A DNA stretch of 64,000 nt. It comes from Borrelia sp. P9F1. GTDB taxonomy: Bacteria; Spirochaetota; Spirochaetia; Borreliales; Borreliaceae. Where the stretch lies: positions 62,001 to 126,000 of the forward strand of contig NZ_CP129407.1 of the NCBI RefSeq assembly GCF_030436115.1, in the 5' to 3' direction. Below, piece by piece: positions 55,983-64,000 of the stretch (within the stretch, counting starts at the first letter, position 1; every line of letters begins with the position of its first letter). The position numbers and the translations under genes are program-made. Under the pieces are notes generated by a model that did not search any database, was not told where the DNA came from, and saw only the letters and a list, made by a program, of their open reading frames with translations.

Positions 55983-56643
55983 AACACATTAAATCATCAT
56001 TATAATGAGAAATAGAATATTCTGGCCATAAAATACTTGAAAAAACAAACTCGCAATAAGCAACTTTCCACAAAAGAAAATTACTTATCCTCATTTCTCC
56101 TCCCGTACGTATCAAAAGATCAAGTTCATGAAGTTCCGGATTGTCTAAAAACCTTGCAAATTCAACCTCACTCAGAGAATCAAACTTTAAATCGCTCTTC
56201 AGAATTTTTCCAACTGCCCTAACTATTTCATCCCGTCCACCATAATTAATGGCCAAGTTTAAAATAAGCCCACCAAAATTTTTAGTAAAATCGACAGCGT
56301 CAACAATTGCCTCTCTTACTTCTTCTTCCAAAGCTTCAATATCCCCAGAAACTACTATCTTTATGCTATTTTCACTATAAAAAGCAAACTCAGATCTTAA
56401 ATAGTTAGCAATCAAAAACATCAAATATTCTATTTCACTCTTATCCCTGCTCCAGTTTTCTGTGGAGAACACATAAAGGGATAAACATTTTATATCCAGT
56501 TTAACAGAATGTTGTATTATATCCTTAACTCTCCTTAAGCCTTCTTGATACCCCTCAAGTAAAGAAACACCCCTCTTTAAAGCCCACCTTCTATTGCCAT
56601 CCATTATGATGCCAACATGCATAGGAAGAGAACATCTATTCAT
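55951..56643 (-). CDS. uppS: Undecaprenyl (isoprenyl) diphosphate synthase
   Basis: Builds the C55 lipid carrier for cell wall synthesis. The 230-residue protein opens with [14 protein letters not shown], where the Asp and Arg bind diphosphate, then has the [27 protein letters not shown] and [17 protein letters not shown] blocks of cis-prenyltransferases. The WPxF-like end is LWPEYS. It lies just after frr and overlaps cdsA. The isoprenoid precursors would come from the mevalonate pathway, whose first thiolase is in this window. Confidence 0.94.
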   Translation of the reverse strand: MNRCSLPMHVGIIMDGNRRWALKRGVSLLEGYQEGLRRVKDIIQHSVKLDIKCLSLYVFSTENWSRDKSEIEYLMFLIANYLRSEFAFYSENSIKIVVSGDIEALEEEVREAIVDAVDFTKNFGGLILNLAINYGGRDEIVRAVGKILKSDLKFDSLSEVEFARFLDNPELHELDLLIRTGGEMRISNFLLWKVAYCEFVFSSILWPEYSISHYNDDLMCFGKRKRNFGK

Positions 56644-56647
56644 AAAC

Positions 56648-57202
56648 TTAAACTTCCATGATCTCCTTTGTTTTTAAATCCAAAATTTCATCTATTCTTT
56701 TAACATAAGAATTAATACTCTTCTGTACATCATCTAAAATCCGACGTAAATCATCTTCTGTAATCTCAGATTCCTTTTCCTGGTTTTTTGCCTTATTGTT
56801 TAACTCTTGCCTAACATTCCTAGCAATAACCTTATATTCCTCAGCTATCTTCTTCGCTTGACCCGCTATCTGCTTACGCCTCTCAACAGTCAACGCAGGT
56901 ACTTTAATTCTAAGTACTGACCCATCACTTGAAGGGTTCATAGAAAGATCTGAATTAAGTATAGCCTGTTCTATTTTACCCAACAAAGTCTTGTCCCAAG
57001 GTTGAATTACAACAAGCCTTGCTTCTGGGATACTAACATTGGCAACTCTGGTTAAAGGAGTTTTTTCCCCATAATAATCAACCAATACCTTATCAAAAAG
57101 AGCACTACTTACCCTACCTGTTCTTAAAGATTTATATTCATTCTCAAGAGACAAAAGAACTTTATTCATCTTTTCATTCAATAAAGCCTTATATTCCTCC
57201 AC
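56648..57202 (-). CDS. frr: Ribosome recycling factor
   Basis: A 184-residue protein with a three-helix bundle and a beta domain. It has the family motif [26 protein letters not shown], then [17 protein letters not shown], and the C-terminal helix [25 protein letters not shown]. With EF-G it frees ribosomes after termination. It follows tsf by 38 bases and precedes uppS by 4. The standard length is conserved. Confidence 0.96.
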   Translation of the reverse strand: MEEYKALLNEKMNKVLLSLENEYKSLRTGRVSSALFDKVLVDYYGEKTPLTRVANVSIPEARLVVIQPWDKTLLGKIEQAILNSDLSMNPSSDGSVLRIKVPALTVERRKQIAGQAKKIAEEYKVIARNVRQELNNKAKNQEKESEITEDDLRRILDDVQKSINSYVKRIDEILDLKTKEIMEV

Positions 57203-57240
57203 TCAAGCCTCCTTAAAATTAAAAGGACAATATCAACTTA

Positions 57241-58077
57241 TCACCCAACACACAAACACTTAAAATCAATCACCTCTATCTTGCTTAAAATCAACTTTGA
57301 AATCTCTTCAACTTTTTCTCTAACAGTAAATTTATCGTCCTTTACAAAACTTTGTTCTAAAAGAGAAATCTCTCCCAAATGCTTTTTAAGCTTCCCAGAC
57401 ACAATCCCCTTAACTATATTTTCAGGCTTTCCACTATTTTCCATCTGCTTAATAAACATCTCTTCCTGTTCCTTAATGTAATCAGGACAAATATTATCAA
57501 CACACAAATAAAGCGGAGCAAAAGCTGCCACATGTAAAGCCAAATCCATTGCAAGATTATTTAGTCTCTCATCTTCTACTTTAGAAGCATCGTCAACCCT
57601 TAATTTAACAAACACCCCTATTTTAGACTGCTCCCCGTGAAGATAACTCTTAACAAGTTCATTAGACGAAACATCTGTAATAAAAATCTTCTTTACCTGA
57701 ATATTTTCCTTTATCGTAGCCGCTAAATTTTTAATTCCATCTTCTTGTTCCTCATCTAAAGAATCTCTACCATCCTCAACTAATCTTTTTATCAAAGAAT
57801 TCCCAAAAGCCACAAAATCACTATTCATAGCAACAAAATCTGTTTCACACGAAATAAGCAAAATACCCACTCTTTCTCTGCTTGCATAAGAAAACACACG
57901 TCCCTCCCTAGCATCTCTATCGCTTCTCTTATCAGCCGATGCAATCCCCATCTCCTTAAGTTTTTTCCTAGCCAATTCAAAATCACCACCAGCAAGCTCT
58001 AAAGATTTCTTACAATCACCAAATCCAGCTCCAGTTACATCCCTCAGCTTTTTTACCTCTTGAGGACTAATACCCAT
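57241..58077 (-). CDS. tsf: Elongation factor Ts
   Basis: Exchanges GDP for GTP on EF-Tu. The 278-residue protein begins [24 protein letters not shown], the EF-Ts N-terminal UBA-like domain with the TDV-type motif, and carries [17 protein letters not shown] in the core. The C-terminal region includes [20 protein letters not shown]. It is 12 bases after rpsB, the universal order. The organism has one tsf in this position and no sign of duplication. Confidence 0.96.
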   Translation of the reverse strand: MGISPQEVKKLRDVTGAGFGDCKKSLELAGGDFELARKKLKEMGIASADKRSDRDAREGRVFSYASRERVGILLISCETDFVAMNSDFVAFGNSLIKRLVEDGRDSLDEEQEDGIKNLAATIKENIQVKKIFITDVSSNELVKSYLHGEQSKIGVFVKLRVDDASKVEDERLNNLAMDLALHVAAFAPLYLCVDNICPDYIKEQEEMFIKQMENSGKPENIVKGIVSGKLKKHLGEISLLEQSFVKDDKFTVREKVEEISKLILSKIEVIDFKCLCVG

Positions 58078-58089
58078 ACCATTCTCCTT

Positions 58090-58863
58090 TTATTCTTTCG
58101 ATTCCTTCTCATCATCATTCTTAACTTCAATTTCACTTATCAAGTCTTCTTCATTCAAGTTCTCAACTATTTGAATCCCAACTTCCTTGTCGCTCTCAAG
58201 GATAGCGTCAGATATAATCTTGGTAAATAAAGCAACAGAACGAATCGCATCATCATTTCCAGGTATTGGACAGTCAATGACATCTGGATTACAATTTGTA
58301 TCAACTACTGAAATAATAGGTATGCCAAGATTCCTTGCTTCATTAATAACTATCTGCTCTCTTTTAGGATCAATAATAAAAACCGCACCCGGAAGATCCT
58401 CCATATCCTTGATCCCCGTCAGATTCTTAGCCAGCTTTAACTTCTCACGATTAAGCTGAGAAACCTCCTTTTTGCTAATCATATCGAAAGTCCCATCAAC
58501 TTCCATCTTCTCCAATTTTTTTAGCTTCTGAACTGATTTCCTAATAGTATTAAAATTTGAAAGCATTCCCCCAAGCCACCTATTATTTACATAAGGCATA
58601 TCACTTCTTTTAGCCTCTTGTTCAATTATTTCACTTGCCTGCTTCTTAGTCCCAACAAACAACACCTTCTTACCGCTTTTTACTACACTCTGAACAAGCT
58701 CATAAGAATCCTTAATCCCTTGCAAAGTTTTTTGTAAATCCAAAATATGTATTTCATTCCTCTCAGAGAAGATAAACCTCTTCATCCTTGGATCAAGTCT
58801 CTTCACCTGATGCCCAAAATGGACTCCAGCTTCCAAAAGACTCTTCATAGTAATAACTGCCAA
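58090..58863 (-). CDS. rpsB: 30S ribosomal protein S2
   Basis: A 257-residue S2 protein, with [27 protein letters not shown] at the start, [17 protein letters not shown] in the core and [30 protein letters not shown] in the conserved C-terminal half, followed by an acidic tail. S2 bridges the 30S head and body. It is the first gene of the translation-lipid operon. No convincing promoter stands out in the 409 bases upstream. Confidence 0.96.
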   Translation of the reverse strand: MAVITMKSLLEAGVHFGHQVKRLDPRMKRFIFSERNEIHILDLQKTLQGIKDSYELVQSVVKSGKKVLFVGTKKQASEIIEQEAKRSDMPYVNNRWLGGMLSNFNTIRKSVQKLKKLEKMEVDGTFDMISKKEVSQLNREKLKLAKNLTGIKDMEDLPGAVFIIDPKREQIVINEARNLGIPIISVVDTNCNPDVIDCPIPGNDDAIRSVALFTKIISDAILESDKEVGIQIVENLNEEDLISEIEVKNDDEKESKE

Positions 58864-59272
58864 AACAACCTCCTAAGTCCTTCTCTTTTACTCACTATCT
58901 ATATAGCGGATACTTTCATCTAGTAAGAATATCACAAAATAAAGCAATTGATAAGTCATTGGGTCCAAACGTTCACAATGATAAATAAAATTTAGAATTA
59001 GCCCCTCCTTAGAAAGTAAACACAGAAAAACTAATTCGTATCTCAACAAGGCTACCTTTCCCGTTGTCAAGACAGAACTAATGCTAGGGAATAATTACTT
59101 TTAAATTTGCTGACGCTGTTAAAAAATAAGAAGCAGGGGGTTGATTAGGTGGTAAAAATGAAAAAGGAGCTTTTTAGTATTAAAATTACACTAACCTATA
59201 TCATCGAAAAACGAAAAATGTTCTAAAAATTTTGCTGTAAAAAATTGGATATAGAGTTTCTTAAACCACTTA
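58864..59272. other. 409-base intergenic gap with no convincing gene
   Basis: This is the longest gap in the window. The - strand part nearest rpsB must hold its promoter, but I see only weak candidates (for example TTACTA, 17 bases, TATAGA). A 22-codon + strand ORF starts at the ATG at 59158, preceded by AGGTGG at a good distance; a 60-codon - strand frame covers 59070-58888. Neither resembles a known protein. On the + strand 59131-59170 is unusually G-rich. No tRNA or structured RNA was recognised. Confidence 0.5.
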
Positions 59273-59551
59273 CTATAAATCGTTCTTATTTCTCTCAGAA
59301 AATTTTAATAAAAATATAAAAGCTATTGAACCAATTATTGGAGATAAATAAAACAGAAGATTTATTTGCCTATTGTAATAATCAGAATAAAAAAAAGATA
59401 TAAAAAACAAAAACAAGACGCTACCCAAAAAACTTATAAAATAAACCAATAAAAATCCAAACCTTAATACTCCGAAAAAAACAACAAAAAAACTAACCAA
59501 GAAGGAAATAACAATGTTAGTCAAAATCAAATGAAAAAAAAATGTTATCAT
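59273..59551 (-). CDS. Small hydrophobic membrane protein
   Basis: A 92-residue, very hydrophobic protein with about three membrane segments (FFFHLILTNIVISFLVSFFVVFF, FLLVYFISFLGSVLFLFFISF and LSPIIGSIAFIFLLKF) and a short charged C-terminus. No family is recognised. It is the last gene of a - strand group, 13 bases after the lipoprotein gene, and so probably acts with it in the envelope. Its size and lack of motifs leave its role open. Confidence 0.6.
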   Translation of the reverse strand: MITFFFHLILTNIVISFLVSFFVVFFGVLRFGFLLVYFISFLGSVLFLFFISFFYSDYYNRQINLLFYLSPIIGSIAFIFLLKFSERNKNDL

Positions 59552-59564
59552 GCAGTACCCCTAC

Positions 59565-60329
59565 TTAGGCCTCTAACCTAAAACTATCCAAACTACCTAT
59601 ATCCAGAATAACACCATAAAAATCATCCTCTATCACATTACCCACAGCCATAACAAAAATCACCAAATTGTACTTAGGGGAAACATCCCTTGTGAAAAAA
59701 TCATTGCTAATATGCTTAAGATCAATCGGTCTCCTATCTCCATCCAAAACTCTACTCTTCTTAAGCGCTTCAGAAAATTCAGCATATAAGCCATCAACAA
59801 CATGAGATCTATATATGGTTTTAATATCGGTAAGGAGAGGCGCAGAAGAATCACTACCCTTTCTTACACTAATAAAGGCCGACCCAGGGGTACTCTTTCT
59901 TAAGTCCTCAAAGCTAAGTTCAAAATACAAAGGGAACTTCCCATCAATCCAACTTTTATCTAATTTTAAAGTTGGCCTCCCCGAAAAACGCCTATCGTTT
60001 AAATTTATCTTATAAAATCCCCTATTATTAAACTCAGCAACATTATTAAAAACTCCCTTCAAAGCATCAAAATCTTTCTGAACCGTCTTTGTAAAACCAT
60101 CCGAATGATAATTTGAGCCCTCAGGATAGAACTTGTAGTATATATCAAATCCCTTAATTCTGGTTGTATTTGGTTTATTAAAATACCCAAAAGGCAATAA
60201 AAAGGCAAGTGTATCTCTGGAAGCCCTACTATCAACCTTAACAGGAGAGTCAACTATAACAATATCTTCGATGCCACACCCCAAAATCAACAAAAAAAAA
60301 CTTAATAAAATACCGAAATTTTTTTTCAC
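59565..60329 (-). CDS. Putative lipoprotein of unknown function
   Basis: A 254-residue protein with a type II signal: MKKNFGILLSFFLLILGCG, where Cys18 would be lipidated. The mature part is a mixed alpha/beta, basic and acidic protein with no recognised domain; it includes FLLPFGYFNKPNTTRIKGFDIYYK and a C-terminal strand region (YNLVIFVMAVGNVIEDDFYGVILDIGSL). The lipid would place it on the inner or outer membrane. It lies 20 bases after the TPR-like gene and 13 bases before the small membrane protein. Confidence 0.7.
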   Translation of the reverse strand: MKKNFGILLSFFLLILGCGIEDIVIVDSPVKVDSRASRDTLAFLLPFGYFNKPNTTRIKGFDIYYKFYPEGSNYHSDGFTKTVQKDFDALKGVFNNVAEFNNRGFYKINLNDRRFSGRPTLKLDKSWIDGKFPLYFELSFEDLRKSTPGSAFISVRKGSDSSAPLLTDIKTIYRSHVVDGLYAEFSEALKKSRVLDGDRRPIDLKHISNDFFTRDVSPKYNLVIFVMAVGNVIEDDFYGVILDIGSLDSFRLEA

Positions 60330-60349
60330 TTCAAAAGAATAAAATCAAA

Positions 60350-60958
60350 TCACTTAAGCTGTAAAAGCTTATTCTTAGCTATATTCACATACAAATTATT
60401 TTCATAAGAAAAATTAGAAATCTGCTCATATATATCTACAGCCATATTTTTATCCTTTACCTCAACGATCAACGCCTTACTAAGCAATGCCTTAATCCTC
60501 ATAAACTCAAATTTTGTCTGCTTGATAATGTTATCATATACTAACAAGGCATCTTCCACTTGTCCCATTTTTTCATAAATCACAGCCTTATTAAGGTACG
60601 CAATTTCTCTTTCAATCCATTTTGATTTAAGCACAATATCCAAATCATCAAGAGCTTCCTTGTATAATCCCTTGCTCTGCAAATAAGTAGACCTTGCCAG
60701 ATAAAATCTGGGAAAAAATTCGTGTGCAATCTCCCCCACCTTACCTATAGATTCCTTTATTCCAAGTTCTATCTTACTTCTTTCCTCATCACCTCTTTCC
60801 CTTAAGTAAAGATTTAAATCGCCCTCAAGTTTCTCTACTATCTCTCCTCCCGTCTTAACATAATCCACATCCATAGAACTATAAAAAACAGCCACAATAC
60901 TCACAAAAACAATAACTGCAAGAATTCCTATAAAAATCTTACCCCTAAACATCAACAT
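60350..60958 (-). CDS. Membrane-anchored TPR-like protein
   Basis: A 202-residue protein with one N-terminal anchor (IFIGILAVIVFVSIVAVFY) and then TPR-like helices: YLQSKGLYKEALDDLDIVLKSK, LNKAVIYEKMGQVEDALLVYDNII and LSKALIVEVKDKNMAVDIYEQIS. The solenoid would face the periplasm. It overlaps the end of rpsA by 14 bases, with the start codons inside rpsA's last codons, so translation is coupled. Function unknown. Confidence 0.75.
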   Translation of the reverse strand: MLMFRGKIFIGILAVIVFVSIVAVFYSSMDVDYVKTGGEIVEKLEGDLNLYLRERGDEERSKIELGIKESIGKVGEIAHEFFPRFYLARSTYLQSKGLYKEALDDLDIVLKSKWIEREIAYLNKAVIYEKMGQVEDALLVYDNIIKQTKFEFMRIKALLSKALIVEVKDKNMAVDIYEQISNFSYENNLYVNIAKNKLLQLK

Positions 60959-62606
60959 TCCTCTTCAGTAAATTTGCAAATGGTTTATAAGACTCATTGT
61001 CATCTTCCTTAAACAAATAAGAAGAAATCTCCTCTCTCGATTTTTGATTCTCATACTCTCTATAAGAAAGTAAGACCAATTTGTTCCTAGAGTCAATATT
61101 TGTCAATATAACTTTAAGCTTGTCTCCGACACTCAAATTATCAAAAGTCCTCATGCTAGATTCTTTTGTATCCCCAAGTTGTATCTTACTAATAAACCCC
61201 ATTATCTTATTATAAACTCTTACCTGAAGTCCTTTAGACTTCTTCTCAACAACTTCCACCTCAAGGGAATCACCCTTCTTATAGCTCTTAGCAAAATCAT
61301 CCCAAGGATTCTCCTCCAGCTGCTTAATTCCTAGTTTAATATTTTGCTTCCTTGCATCAAATTCAATAACTTTTCCACTAACAGAACTTCCCACTTCAAA
61401 ATAATCCTCCGGATTAACATCATCTACCCAAGAAATATCAAATTTACTAATGTACGCATCTATGCCCTCTTCAATATTAACAAAAGCGCCCGTCTTTGTA
61501 ATATTTTTAACGACCCCCTGTATAACTTTTCCAACAGAAAATCTCTCAGATAAATTATCCCAAGGGTTTTCATTAACCTGCTTAATCCCCAAAGATATTC
61601 TTTGCCTTTCCTTATCTATTTCTAAAATCTTAACCTCTACAATTTGTCCAATCTTAACCACCTCTTGTGGGCTCTTCGTCACTCTTACCCAAGAAAAATT
61701 ACTTATATGAAGAAAACCCGATACCTCATTGTCAAGTTCAACAACGGCACCAAAGGGCAATATTTTAACAACCTTTCCTTTAACAATGCTTTCAACCGCA
61801 TATTTAGATTCAATAGAATCCCAAGGATTTGTCCTTAAAGCCTTAAGCGACAACTCCATCTTTGCTGTCTTCAAGTTTATCTTGATGATTTTTAACTTCA
61901 ACCTATCACCAACATTAATAAAATCTTCAATATTTTCAACACGAGTAAAGGCAATATTCCTTTTATTTAATATTCCTAGAACAAACTCCCTAACCCTTAT
62001 AATAGCTCCATATTCTATGATCTTTTCAACAACTCCATCAACTATATCCCCCTCACTGTAAGAACTAATAAACTCTTTCCTCTTTTCAAGATCCCGTTCC
62101 TTTTCCAAAGTCCGCCTATCAAGAATAAGCCTCAAACCATCAGTCTTATTCGCCTCAACAACATAAAACTCAATAATCGAGCCTCTTTTTAATTTCTCAT
62201 CTTTAGTCCTAGAGCTTAAATAAAGAGGCATAAATCCGGTAACATTTTCATTAATTTGAACCTTATACCCACTAGCCGTCTCAAACAGAACCTTACCCTT
62301 AACCACTTTCCTATCTGCAATATACTCATCAACTTTGTCTTGAAAACTCAAAGAGTCAAGCTTCTCTACGCTAAGAACCAAGCCCAACTCACCGCCTATC
62401 CTCGTAACTACCGCATCAACCCTATCCCCAATATCTGGAATGTTCTCAAATTCATCAACTCTAATAAATCCTTCAGATTTATAACCAACATCTACAAGCA
62501 CATAATCCTTCATGATATTTACAACAACACCAGAAACATTACTCCCAAGATCTACCCTTTCAAGAACCTTCAGATAATTTTCTTGCAAATCTTCTTGATT
62601 TTCCAT
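60945..62606 (-). CDS. rpsA: 30S ribosomal protein S1
   Basis: An S1 protein of about 553 residues with six S1-type OB repeats. They can be read by the recurring G-x-V-x-x-I/V and RISLGIKQ or KLGIKQLEENPWD turns, for example GKVVKILPFGAVVELDNEVSGFLHIS. S1 binds mRNA and helps initiation when leaders are unstructured or have weak ribosome sites. The ATG at 62606 (with AGAGGTGAGC just upstream) is preferred over the GTG two codons earlier. It follows cmk, as in many bacteria. Confidence 0.94.
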   Translation of the reverse strand: MENQEDLQENYLKVLERVDLGSNVSGVVVNIMKDYVLVDVGYKSEGFIRVDEFENIPDIGDRVDAVVTRIGGELGLVLSVEKLDSLSFQDKVDEYIADRKVVKGKVLFETASGYKVQINENVTGFMPLYLSSRTKDEKLKRGSIIEFYVVEANKTDGLRLILDRRTLEKERDLEKRKEFISSYSEGDIVDGVVEKIIEYGAIIRVREFVLGILNKRNIAFTRVENIEDFINVGDRLKLKIIKINLKTAKMELSLKALRTNPWDSIESKYAVESIVKGKVVKILPFGAVVELDNEVSGFLHISNFSWVRVTKSPQEVVKIGQIVEVKILEIDKERQRISLGIKQVNENPWDNLSERFSVGKVIQGVVKNITKTGAFVNIEEGIDAYISKFDISWVDDVNPEDYFEVGSSVSGKVIEFDARKQNIKLGIKQLEENPWDDFAKSYKKGDSLEVEVVEKKSKGLQVRVYNKIMGFISKIQLGDTKESSMRTFDNLSVGDKLKVILTNIDSRNKLVLLSYREYENQKSREEISSYLFKEDDNESYKPFANLLKRNVDV

Positions 62607-62616
62607 GCTCACCTCT

Positions 62617-63276
62617 CTATATCATTTTTTTCAAATTCAAAGCTTTCACAATGCTATCACACACATCTTCTAAACATTTATAACTTGTGTCAATATAAAA
62701 AACATCGTCAGCCAATTCTAGCCTGCCATACTCTTTATTCTTATCAATCTCATCTCGTCTCTCCAGCGCACGCTCCAGCTCACTTAAATCCATATTTTTA
62801 TTTCTTTGTACATGCCGCCTTAGGGCACGAACCCTAACAGAAGCATCCAAATACACCCTAAAATCCGCCTCTGAAAAAACTACGGTAGTAATATCCCTCC
62901 CCTCTATTATATAATTACCGCCTTCTAATTTAACTATTTCTCTCAACTTTTTATTCACAATATTCCTGACACCCACATAGGAGGAATAAAGCGACACCTG
63001 AAGATCTATCTTCTCACTAAAAACATGATCTACCACACTCTTGTGGTTAAGCAAAAACTCAGAACCGTCAAACTTAATATCATTTTGAGAAACAAGTTCC
63101 AAAATTTTATCCTCACCAAGCAAATCATATTCATTTAAAGTGAATTGCTGAGCAATTAAAGTTATTATTCGATAAAGATAACCAGAACTAATAAACTTAA
63201 ATCCTAGCCTCATTCCCAACTCTTTCGCAATTGAACTTTTACCCGCAGCTGAAGGACCATCAATCGCTATGATCAC
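62617..63276 (-). CDS. cmk: Cytidylate kinase
   Basis: Phosphorylates CMP and dCMP. The 219-residue protein has the P-loop GPSAAGKSSIAKELG, the LGFKFISSGYLYR nucleoside site, GRDITTVVFSEADFRVYLDASVRVRALRR with the family arginines, and a C-terminal DVFYIDTSYKCLEDV helix. The start overlaps the end of rluB by 4 bases (ATGA). The rluB-cmk-rpsA order is common. Full length for the family. Confidence 0.95.
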   Translation of the reverse strand: MIIAIDGPSAAGKSSIAKELGMRLGFKFISSGYLYRIITLIAQQFTLNEYDLLGEDKILELVSQNDIKFDGSEFLLNHKSVVDHVFSEKIDLQVSLYSSYVGVRNIVNKKLREIVKLEGGNYIIEGRDITTVVFSEADFRVYLDASVRVRALRRHVQRNKNMDLSELERALERRDEIDKNKEYGRLELADDVFYIDTSYKCLEDVCDSIVKALNLKKMI

Positions 63277-64000
63277 TTGATATTCCCCGAGAATTCAGAC
63301 TTTAATTTATTAACTGTAGATAGAGGAATAATTCTAATCTGTCCTTCTTTTAAATCATTTAATTTAATACTCCCTATTCTAACCCTGTGAAGAGTCTTCA
63401 AAAAAATATTTCTACTTAAAAAAACTTTACGAATCTCCCTGTTCCTACCTTCTGTTAAAATCAATTTAGCAGAATTCTTGCTAAGCATCACGTAAGATTT
63501 TAATCTAAATATTTCCCCGCCTATCCTTATTCCACGTTTAAAATCAACAAGCAAGCGCTCATCAATATCTTTCTTAGTCTCAACTAAATATTCCTTTTCT
63601 ATCTCACCCTTTGGATGAACAACACCATTTGCAAACTGCCCATCATTAGTGAAAAGCAAAAGACCAGAACTCTTAAAATCAAGTCTACCCATTGAAAACA
63701 ACCTCTCTTGAAACAAAGGCTGAACCAAAGATATTGCTAATTTCCTTCCACCTGGATCAAAAGTAGAACACAAATAATTTCTGGGCTTGTGTAGAGCAAC
63801 ATAAAGCCTATTTTCAATTCTTGGGCCCCTAAAAACAAATACACGTCCCTCACACTCCACTCTATCACCCAAGCTTACTTTATCTCCAAGTTCAGCAAGG
63901 ACACCATTTATTTTTACATTTTTTTTTTAATAAAATCTTCGCAACGCCTCCTTGAGCCTATGCCCTTTCCTGCTAAAAAAACGTGAACCCTAAGTCCCTT
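63273..64000 (-). CDS. rluB: Pseudouridine synthase RluB, frame broken at an A10 tract; 5' end beyond window
   Basis: A RluB/RsuA-type pseudouridine synthase of 23S rRNA. The catalytic domain (63273-63872) has the active Asp in GRLDFKSSGLLLFTNDG and the end region REIRKVFLSRNIFLKTLHRV. Upstream, the same strand encodes an S4 domain: RVHVFLAGKGIGSRRRCEDFI at 63990-63929, then VKINGVLAELGDKVSL. Between them the - strand A run at 63928-63919 is 10 bases long, and one reading frame ends KKKM-stop there. Eight or eleven As would restore a single frame. Either a base-count error, a real frameshift mutation or slippage explains this. The gene's first codons lie past position 64000. Confidence 0.8.

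Noticed and set aside
62256-62837. 193-codon open frame on the + strand across the rpsA-cmk junction
   Set aside because: It lies antisense to two certain genes, and its sequence is low-complexity with no domain.

Overview
The window is AT-rich, densely packed spirochaete chromosome. It has a V-type (not F-type) ATP synthase operon, a SufS/SufU pair, a thiolase of the kind that feeds mevalonate synthesis, borrelial-type lipoproteins and many hypothetical secreted proteins. The gene order follows, from memory, the B. burgdorferi chromosome interval around BB0068-BB0129. One extra nuclease-like gene between ldh and lepA is not part of that order as I remember it, which may point to a relapsing-fever-type or other non-Lyme Borrelia. 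The species call is an inference from gene order and protein recognition, not from a search. I see no tRNA, rRNA, CRISPR array or insertion sequence.

Layout. 1-14.6 kb is almost all + strand: HAD phosphatase, M29 aminopeptidase, a DUF212 membrane protein, a membrane operon that I read as a reduced Rnf complex (RnfC-RnfD fusion plus an RnfA/E-like subunit), prfB with its +1 frameshift, a PEGA-domain envelope protein, ftsY, and a LolCDE-type ABC exporter. 14.6-16.3 kb holds two unknown - strand genes. 16.4-19.7 kb (+) has sufS, sufU and comM; comM converges with ldh on a shared hairpin. 20.9-22.2 kb is the accessory spot: a PD-(D/E)XK/DUF5655 protein and the decayed end of a second copy. 22.2-36.8 kb (-) has lepA, a TPR-like protein, the V-ATPase operon (E-DUF2764-A-B-D-I-K), an unknown gene, mutS2, rsgA and murI. 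37-39 kb (+) has asnS and a small secreted protein. 39-46.3 kb (-) has a phosphoribosyltransferase, htrA, map, a TPR protein, nusB, a parvulin-type foldase and a thiolase. 46.5-47.8 kb (+) is a secreted, possibly beta-barrel protein. 47.9-50.9 kb (-) is the rpsF-ssb-rpsR-rplI-dnaB operon. Then come a PTS EIICB, a + strand hemolysin-III protein, and the rpsB-tsf-frr-uppS-cdsA-rseP operon. The window ends with rluB-cmk-rpsA and three envelope or TPR genes.

How the genes work together. Much of the window builds and maintains the cell envelope: undecaprenyl and CDP-DAG lipids, glutamate racemase, lipoprotein export, HtrA, RseP and the parvulin. It also holds translation factors and ribosomal proteins. 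Energetics are represented by LDH, the PTS permease, a V-ATPase whose K subunit carries Na+-type ligands, and the Rnf-like module that has lost its visible redox ligands.

The best candidates for something undescribed are four: the cofactor-stripped Rnf module; the EIICB permease whose EIIB phosphocysteine is replaced by valine; the solitary nuclease-DUF5655 gene with a decayed sibling; and rluB, whose S4 domain is separated from the catalytic domain by a frame break in an A10 tract.
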